Made by a program: the position numbers and the translations under genes | Source: Alistipes sp. | GTDB lineage: Bacteria > Bacteroidota > Bacteroidia > Bacteroidales > Rikenellaceae | Direction: 5' to 3' | Assembly (NCBI GenBank): GCA_009774895.1 | Contig: VSOO01000010.1 | Location: forward strand, 1 to 18,397 | DNA length: 18,397 nucleotides | Part shown: piece by piece, positions 14,442 to 18,397 of the stretch | Numbering within the stretch: position 1 is the first letter of the stretch | Layout of the letters: each line of letters begins with the position of its first letter | Notes under the pieces: generated by a model | Database searches by the model: none | What the model was told of the DNA's origin: nothing | The model's input: the letters and a program-made list of their open reading frames with translations, nothing else

Positions 14442-15380
14442 TCAGAGGAGCGTGCCCGGCTCCGGAGCGTCGGCCTCGGCCGCGATGTTCGACCGGATGC
14501 GCTCCAGACCGCTGCGCGTGAGGGGCGTGCGGCCGAAGCGGGCCTCGAACTCCCCGGGGCCGAGCGTCCGCCACGCCTCGGGCGTCATCGCCTCGGGATC
14601 GAATAGGGGATCGAACGCCGGATGGGCGTGCATCGGCGCATTGCGGTTGTAGGGGCAGCAGCTCTGGCAGCGGTCGCAGCCGAAGATCCAGCCGTCGAGG
14701 TCGATGCGCGAGGCGGGTTCGCGCTCGATGGTGTGGCAGGCGATGCAGCGGCCGGCATCGACCACGCGGGGTGCGACGATGGCTCCCGTGGGGCAGCTCT
14801 CGATGCAGTTGCGGCAGCGGCCGCAGCGCGTCCCCTCGAAGGGTTCGTCGTAGCGGTCGGCCTCGTCCGCAAGGATCAGCTCGCCCAGCACGACGAAGCT
14901 GCCCAGGCGGGGCGTCACGAGCAGCGACTGACGGCCGATCCAGCCCAGCCCGGCCTCCACGGCGAGCTGCTTTTCGAGCAGCGGCGCCGTATCGACGAAC
15001 GCCCGGCCCCGCAACCCGGGCCACACGCCGCGCAGCTCCTCGAAAAGCCGCGCGAGCATCGCCCGCACGGTCGCATGGTAATCCGCGGCGCAGGCATAGG
15101 AGGCGATTTTCGTGCGGCAGCCGGCGGGATAGCCCTCGCTCGCGCGGTTTTTGTATCCCACGGCGCAGACGACGGCCGTGCGCGCGCCCTCCACCAGGCG
15201 GCGGGGATCGAAGCGCTTGTCGAGGTTGCGCTCCAGGTAGCCCAGCGAGGCGTTCATGCCCCGGTCGAGCCAGCGGCGGAACCACTCCTCGTTCTGCGCC
15301 AGGTGGCGGCACGGCGCCACGCCGCAAAGGTCGAAGCCGACCTCCGAGGCGAGGTTTTTGACAACTTCGGTCCGGATCAT
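14442..15380 (-). CDS. queG: QueG, epoxyqueuosine reductase
   Basis: The 312-aa cobalamin-dependent iron-sulfur enzyme catalyses the last step of queuosine synthesis, reducing epoxyqueuosine to queuosine in tRNA. It has an N-terminal domain starting IRTEVVKNLASEVGFDLCGV, the RAFVDTAPLLEK segment (126-137, with the likely catalytic Asp130), LGWIGR (145-150), and two ferredoxin-like clusters. Cluster cysteines are CGRCRNCIESCP (186-197) and C212/C215 with CDRCQSCCP (235-243). The ATG at 15380 is chosen because the family N-terminus begins there; an in-frame Met at 15458 adds 26 residues upstream of the predicted promoter. It is divergent from the acyl-CoA ligase. The rest of the queuosine pathway is not present. 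Confidence 0.95.
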   Translation of the reverse strand: MIRTEVVKNLASEVGFDLCGVAPCRHLAQNEEWFRRWLDRGMNASLGYLERNLDKRFDPRRLVEGARTAVVCAVGYKNRASEGYPAGCRTKIASYACAADYHATVRAMLARLFEELRGVWPGLRGRAFVDTAPLLEKQLAVEAGLGWIGRQSLLVTPRLGSFVVLGELILADEADRYDEPFEGTRCGRCRNCIESCPTGAIVAPRVVDAGRCIACHTIEREPASRIDLDGWIFGCDRCQSCCPYNRNAPMHAHPAFDPLFDPEAMTPEAWRTLGPGEFEARFGRTPLTRSGLERIRSNIAAEADAPEPGTLL

Positions 15381-15395
15381 AGGAATATTTTGGTG

Positions 15396-15403
15396 CAAAA
15401 GTA
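15396..15403 (-). promoter_or_regulatory. -7 element for queG
   Basis: Read on the minus strand, 15403-15396 is TACTTTTG, a perfect TAnnTTTG match, 15 bases upstream of the queG ATG. This implies a very short leader and supports the 15380 start over 15458. It faces the ligase promoter at 15427-15434. Confidence 0.55.
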
Positions 15404-15404
15404 G

Positions 15405-15426
15405 CGAATTTCCGACGGATAATTCG
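15405..15426. promoter_or_regulatory. Inverted repeat between divergent queG and ligase promoters
   Basis: CGAATT (15405-15410) and AATTCG (15421-15426) are reverse complements separated by 10 bases. Each arm abuts, or lies one base from, a -7 element on its own side. The layout parallels that at 9893-9919. Confidence 0.45.
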
Positions 15427-15434
15427 TATTTTTG
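15427..15434 (+). promoter_or_regulatory. -7 element for the acyl-CoA ligase
   Basis: TATTTTTG matches TAnnTTTG exactly. It predicts transcription starting at about 15440, a leader of about 54 bases, and the leader hairpin at 15445-15476 close to the 5' end of the mRNA. No clear -33 TTG is visible. Confidence 0.6.
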
Positions 15435-15444
15435 TCCGAAACTT

Positions 15445-15476
15445 TCCCTGCACGACACCCCCGTGCACGGCAGGGA
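15445..15476 (+). promoter_or_regulatory. Leader hairpin of the acyl-CoA ligase mRNA
   Basis: TCCCTGC (15445-15451) can pair with GCAGGGA (15470-15476), with ACG/CGT continuing inside and one bulged strand. An alternative 6-bp pairing TGCACG (15449-15454) with CGTGCA (15462-15467) shares the same bases. There is no T-run after it, so it is not a terminator. It ends 17 bases before the start codon. Confidence 0.45.
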
Positions 15477-15493
15477 TCAAGACTTGGAACATT

Positions 15494-17170
15494 ATGACGA
15501 TCAACACGCTTTACGAACTGGTCCGCAACAGTGTGGAGCGCTTCGCAAGTAAGGTCGCTTTCGCCATGTACGACGGCGAGGAGGTGACTTACGCCGAAGT
15601 GGGCCGACGGATCGGGATCGTACAGGATATTCTGACCGGTGCGGGCCTCCGCCCGGGCGACAAGGTGGCGCTGCTGAGCAGCAACATGCCCAACTGGGGC
15701 GTGTCGTACCTCGCGGTCACCTCGGCAGGCATGGTCGCCGTGCCCATTCTTCCCGACTTCTCGGGCGAGGAGCTCGACCAGATCATCACCCACTCCGAAG
15801 CCAAGGCGCTGCTCGTGTCGGACAAGCTCTTCTCGAAGCTCTCGAAACGCACCGTCGAGTCGCTCAACGTGGTCATGCGCACGAAGAACCTCGGCGTCAT
15901 CTCGCAGCACGTGCGCACCGAGGGCGCCACGGGGGTGCCGGCACCCGACGACCTGGCGGCCATCATCTACACCTCGGGCACCACGTCGCGACCCAAAGGG
16001 GTGATGCTCACCCACCGCGCGCTCTGCGCACAGGTAGGGCTGAGCTCCGCCATCTTTCCCGTCGTTCCCGACGACGTATTTCTCTCGGTGCTGCCCCTGT
16101 CGCACACCTACGAGTGCTCGATCGGCATGATCTACCCCTTCTCGATGGGTGCGCGGGTCACCTACCTCGACCGGCCGCCCACGGCCTCGGCCCTCATGCC
16201 GGCGCTCAAGCGCGTGCGGCCCACGGTCATGCTCATCGTGCCGCTCATCATCGAAAAGATCTACCGCCATCAGGTGCTGGCCAAATTCCGCTCCAACGGA
16301 TTCTGGCGCACGCTCTACGGCGTGCCGTTCATGCGCCGCTACCTCCACCGCGTCGCCGGACGCAAGCTGATGACCGTCTTCGGATCGCGGCTGCGCTTCC
16401 TGGGCATCGGCGGTGCGAAGCTCGACCGCGGCGCCGAGGCTTTCATGCTCGAAGCCCGCATCCCCTACGCCATCGGCTACGGACTCACCGAGACCGCACC
16501 CCTGCTGGCCGGCGCCGCACCCTCGATGGTGCGCCTCGGATCGACGGGCCCCCAGGCCCCGGGCGTCACGCTGCGGCTCGAAAACGTCGATCCCGCGACG
16601 CGCCAGGGCGAAATCGTGGCCCTCACGCCCAGCGTCATGCTCGGATACTACAAGAATCCCGAAGCCACGGCCGAGGTCCTCACTCCCGACGGCTGGTTCC
16701 GCACGGGCGACCTGGGCGAGTTCGATGCCGACGGCTGGCTCTACATCAAGGGACGCCTGAAGAACATGATCGTAGGCCCGAGCGGCGAGAACATCTACCC
16801 CGAGGAGATCGAGAGCGTGCTCAACTCGCACGTCTGCGTCTCCGACTCGATCGTCACCGAGCAGGAGGGGCGCCTGGTGGCCCTCGTGCACTTCAATACC
16901 GAGGAGCTGGAGGCCAAGTTCAATGTCTGGCGCGAAGAGTGGGAGACCCGCCGCGAGGAGTGGGAAGCGCGCATGGAGCAGCTCAAGAAGGAGATCGTAG
17001 AGTACGTGAATGCCAAGGTCAATCGCTTCTCGCGTATCTCGGAGGTCGTGGAGGAAAAGGAGGAGTTCGTCAAGACCCCCACGCAGAAGATCCGCCGCTT
17101 CCTCTACAACAGGAAGAAAGAGGAGGACAGTCCGGCTTCGGGCATGGGAACGCCGCAACCCGGGAAATAG
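15494..17170 (+). CDS. Long-chain fatty acid--CoA ligase (AMP-binding, FadD-like)
   Basis: The 558-aa adenylate-forming enzyme activates fatty acids with ATP and CoA via an acyl-adenylate. Motifs are the P-loop YTSGTTSRPKGVML (159-172, Ser where Gly is usual after TSGTT), LPLSHTYE (200-207), FLGIGGAKLD (302-311), GYGLTET (328-334), GWFRTGD (400-406), the IKGRLKNMI hinge (418-426) and the C-terminal lysine in KTPTQKIRRF (K532). A charged, probably helical insert (about 472-515, EEWETRREEWEARMEQLKKE) lies within the C-terminal domain. The ATG at 15494 follows a TAnnTTTG promoter and leader hairpin. It is monocistronic and ends in a strong hairpin. It could feed acyl-CoA to nearby acyltransferases or serve fatty acid uptake; specificity is not readable from sequence. 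Confidence 0.92.
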   Translation: MTINTLYELVRNSVERFASKVAFAMYDGEEVTYAEVGRRIGIVQDILTGAGLRPGDKVALLSSNMPNWGVSYLAVTSAGMVAVPILPDFSGEELDQIITHSEAKALLVSDKLFSKLSKRTVESLNVVMRTKNLGVISQHVRTEGATGVPAPDDLAAIIYTSGTTSRPKGVMLTHRALCAQVGLSSAIFPVVPDDVFLSVLPLSHTYECSIGMIYPFSMGARVTYLDRPPTASALMPALKRVRPTVMLIVPLIIEKIYRHQVLAKFRSNGFWRTLYGVPFMRRYLHRVAGRKLMTVFGSRLRFLGIGGAKLDRGAEAFMLEARIPYAIGYGLTETAPLLAGAAPSMVRLGSTGPQAPGVTLRLENVDPATRQGEIVALTPSVMLGYYKNPEATAEVLTPDGWFRTGDLGEFDADGWLYIKGRLKNMIVGPSGENIYPEEIESVLNSHVCVSDSIVTEQEGRLVALVHFNTEELEAKFNVWREEWETRREEWEARMEQLKKEIVEYVNAKVNRFSRISEVVEEKEEFVKTPTQKIRRFLYNRKKEEDSPASGMGTPQPGK

Positions 17171-17189
17171 CGCGGCAGCCGAACGACGT

Positions 17190-17219
17190 GTCGCCGGTTC
17201 CTTTCGTGGAGCCGGCGAC
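17190..17219 (+). terminator. Terminator hairpin of the acyl-CoA ligase
   Basis: GTCGCCGGTTCC (17190-17201) pairs with GGAGCCGGCGAC (17208-17219) with one T-G wobble and a 6-base loop, 20 bases after the stop codon. The following bases, GCTTCGTTTC, contain only a broken T stretch, so termination may be imperfect. Confidence 0.65.
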
Positions 17220-17330
17220 GCTTCGTTTCAGAAGGCGGCACCTCCGGTCCGTCCGCCCCTGCGGATGAAGGGGCGACCGGCGCGGCGCAACGAAGCAGAA
17301 CCGCAGACATCTCGGAGGCAAGCGGAGGCA
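17220..17330. repeat. Nested inverted repeats and a short direct repeat in a gene-free stretch
   Basis: GCTTCGTT (17220-17227) and AACGAAGC (17289-17296) are reverse complements enclosing a second hairpin: CCGGT (17244-17248) with ACCGG (17276-17280), and CGCCCCT (17254-17260) with AGGGGCG (17269-17275). CGGAGGCA then occurs twice (17313-17320 and 17323-17330). No convincing gene is present. This could be a dispersed intergenic repeat or a structured RNA; the sequence alone does not decide. Confidence 0.45.
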
Positions 17331-17340
17331 CATAAGAAAA

Positions 17341-17367
17341 GCGGATCCCCGTTCATCGGGAATCCGC
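17341..17367 (-). terminator. Rho-independent terminator of the rpsF-rpsR-rplI operon
   Basis: On the minus strand GCGGATTCCCG (17367-17357) pairs with CGGGGATCCGC (17351-17341) with one T-G wobble and a 5-base loop, followed by TTTTCTTATG. It lies 22 bases after the rplI stop. This is the clearest classical intrinsic terminator in the window. Confidence 0.88.
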
Positions 17368-17389
17368 TCGTTCCGTATGCGTGCGGGGA

Positions 17390-17833
17390 TTACTCCTCGG
17401 CAGCTACTACGCTGAACTTCACCGTAGCCTTCACCTCGCGGTGGAGCTTGGCAACGGCCTCGTACTCGCCGACGGTCTTGACACCCTCCACGACGATGGC
17501 CTTGCGATCGAGCTCCACGCCCTTGGCGGCGAGTGCGTCGGCCAGGTCGGCGGCGGTAACCGTACCGAAGAGCTTGCCCTCCTCGGCCTTCACCGTCAGC
17601 ACCAGCGGCAGGTTGGCGATCTTCTCGGCCAGTGCCTGTGCGTCGGCCAGGATCTTGGCGTCCTTGTGAGCGCGCTGCTTCAGGTTCTCGGCCAGGACCT
17701 TGCGTGCCGAAGCCGTTGCGGCCTTGGCGAAGCCCTGGGGAATCAGGTAGTTGTTTGCATAACCGGGCTTCACGGTCACGATGTCGTTGGCGTAGCCCAG
17801 ATTCTCGATATCTTTGATCAGAATGACTTCCAT
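17390..17833 (-). CDS. rplI: 50S ribosomal protein L9
   Basis: The 147-aa protein has the L9 N-terminal rRNA-binding domain (MEVILIKDIENLGYAND, then VTVKPGYANNYLIPQGFAK at 19-37), a long connecting helix rich in Ala/Lys (about 38-78), and the C-terminal domain with KAEEGKLFGTVTAADLADAL. It binds domain V of 23S rRNA. The ATG at 17833 is preceded by a strong Shine-Dalgarno (AGGAGGAGAG), which fixes the start; an in-frame TTG at 17866 would overlap rpsR and is not needed. It is the last gene of the operon and is followed by an intrinsic terminator. Confidence 0.97.
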   Translation of the reverse strand: MEVILIKDIENLGYANDIVTVKPGYANNYLIPQGFAKAATASARKVLAENLKQRAHKDAKILADAQALAEKIANLPLVLTVKAEEGKLFGTVTAADLADALAAKGVELDRKAIVVEGVKTVGEYEAVAKLHREVKATVKFSVVAAEE

Positions 17834-17853
17834 TTTCTCTCCTCCTCGGTTAA

Positions 17854-18135
17854 TTATTTCATGCAATCGGTTACGAAGGGCAGAATGGCGAGGTGACGGG
17901 CGCGCTTGACGGCCTGGGCCACCTTCTTCTGGAACTTCTGCGAAGTACCGGTCAGACGGCGGGGCAGAATCTTGCCCTGCTCGTTGAGGAACTTCTTGAG
18001 GAACTCGCCGTCCTTGTAATCGACGTTCTTGATGCCGAGCTTCTTGAAACGGCAGTATTTGTTCTTCTTCACATCGACCGATACGGGGTTGAGGTACCGG
18101 ATCTCCGACTGTGCTGCGTTGTTTTCCTGTGCCAT
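17854..18135 (-). CDS. rpsR: 30S ribosomal protein S18
   Basis: The 93-aa protein shows the S18 core: [10 protein letters not shown] (23-32), [19 protein letters not shown] (37-55), [20 protein letters not shown] (56-75) and [12 protein letters not shown] (77-88). S18 binds 16S rRNA in the platform as a heterodimer with S6, whose gene lies immediately upstream. The extra N-terminal residues before the core make it slightly longer than E. coli S18, as in other Bacteroidota. The ATG at 18135 follows the rpsF stop by three bases, and its Shine-Dalgarno (GGAGGAG) lies within the last codons of rpsF, pointing to coupled translation. Confidence 0.97.
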   Translation of the reverse strand: MAQENNAAQSEIRYLNPVSVDVKKNKYCRFKKLGIKNVDYKDGEFLKKFLNEQGKILPRRLTGTSQKFQKKVAQAVKRARHLAILPFVTDCMK

Positions 18136-18138
18136 GGT

Positions 18139-18397
18139 TTACTCCTCCTGCTTGTTAGAAAGTTTCGCACGACGCTTCTCCGAGTACTCCACGGCGAATT
18201 TGTCCTGCTTGAAAGTTAAGAAACGGATGATGCGCTCATCGCGGCGGTACTGGGTTTCGAGCGTGTTGATCAGCGAACCCTCGCCCGTGAACTCCACGAG
18301 GAAGTAGAAACCGGTGGTCTTCTTCTGGATCGGATACGCGAGCTTCTTCAGGCCCCACGCCTCACGATTCACGATCTGCCAGCCGTTCTCGGTGATA
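18139..18397 (-). CDS. rpsF: 30S ribosomal protein S6 (partial, 5' end beyond window)
   Basis: The visible 85 codons encode the C-terminal part of S6. They include [20 protein letters not shown] followed by FYFLVEF, the family's central conserved block, and [20 protein letters not shown] near the end. The reading frame continues to the window edge, where about 30 N-terminal residues are missing. S6 pairs with S18 on the 30S platform. The operon order rpsF-rpsR-rplI is standard for Bacteroidota, with no ssb or priB gene between. The operon promoter lies outside the window. Confidence 0.96.
   Translation of the reverse strand, partial: ITENGWQIVNREAWGLKKLAYPIQKKTTGFYFLVEFTGEGSLINTLETQYRRDERIIRFLTFKQDKFAVEYSEKRRAKLSNKQEE

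Noticed and set aside
15381..15458. Longer QueG starting at an in-frame Met at 15458
   Set aside because: The extra 26 residues do not resemble the family and lie upstream of the predicted queG -7 element, within the divergent ligase promoter region.
15377..17158. A 593-codon minus-strand open frame opposite the acyl-CoA ligase
   Set aside because: Antisense shadow of a ligase with intact motifs; His/Asp/Arg/Glu-rich product without domains.
17070..17333. Short minus-strand open frames of 75-87 codons across the ligase 3' end and the intergenic stretch
   Set aside because: They overlap the ligase antisense and run through its terminator stem, with Cys/Arg/Pro-rich products of no recognisable family. 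The structured intergenic DNA is reported as a possible repeat instead.
17834..17866. Alternative TTG start for L9 at 17866
   Set aside because: It would place the start inside rpsR, and the added codons are the Shine-Dalgarno region itself; the ATG at 17833 gives the conserved MEVILIKD N-terminus.
1..18397. CRISPR arrays, insertion sequences, phage genes, tRNA or rRNA
   Set aside because: I found no evenly spaced repeats, transposase or integrase motifs, or tRNA-like cloverleaf outside coding regions. By eye this is a core chromosomal segment.

Overview
This 18.4 kb, GC-rich window looks like a Bacteroidales chromosome, probably Alistipes-like (Rikenellaceae). That placement is an inference. 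It rests on the Bacteroidota-type gene order rsmH-ftsL-ftsI-murE-mraY-murD-ftsW, on promoter elements of the TAnnTTTG type, on an FtsI ending in a PASTA domain, on an enlarged MraY, and on a glsA/glsB-type lipid acyltransferase pair. No mobile element, CRISPR array, tRNA or rRNA was seen.

Layout: (1) Positions 1-40 hold the last codons of an unidentified + strand gene, which converges on the minus-strand block across a perfect 19-bp inverted repeat (96-144). (2) Positions 162-9860 form one tightly packed minus-strand block, transcribed from rsmH towards an S4/Hsp15-like RNA-binding protein: rsmH, ftsL-like, ftsI, murE, mraY, murD, ftsW, S4 protein. This is the first half of a division and cell wall (dcw) cluster. 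It lacks mraZ at the head, and the S4 gene follows ftsW where murG would be expected. (3) Positions 9861-10000 hold two face-to-face divergent promoters and a GC-rich hairpin. (4) Positions 10001-11870 (+) encode an O-acyltransferase and an N-acyltransferase resembling the glycine-lipid enzymes GlsA and GlsB. (5) A 16-bp terminator hairpin separates this pair from the minus-strand genes gcvT and a 402-aa GNAT-fold protein of unknown substrate. (6) queG (-) and a long-chain acyl-CoA ligase (+) diverge from a second pair of face-to-face promoters. (7) A gene-free, hairpin-rich stretch (17171-17389) precedes the minus-strand ribosomal operon rpsF-rpsR-rplI, with rpsF cut by the window end.

How the genes work together: MurD and MurE build the UDP-MurNAc-peptide (MurE carries the DNPR motif of meso-diaminopimelate enzymes), and MraY moves it to the lipid carrier. 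The SEDS glycosyltransferase FtsW and the transpeptidase FtsI polymerise and cross-link it at the septum, and the FtsL-like protein is the probable scaffold. The central part is enriched in acyl-chain chemistry: two acyltransferases, an acyl-CoA ligase and a GNAT protein of uncharacterised substrate, beside glycine-cleavage gcvT.

I did not find an obviously new multi-gene system. The most unusual points are the long cytoplasmic N-terminal extensions on both FtsW and the FtsL-like protein, the repeated promoter architecture in the two divergent intergenic regions, the large GNAT protein in a lipid neighbourhood, and the structured, possibly repetitive intergenic segment at 17171-17340.
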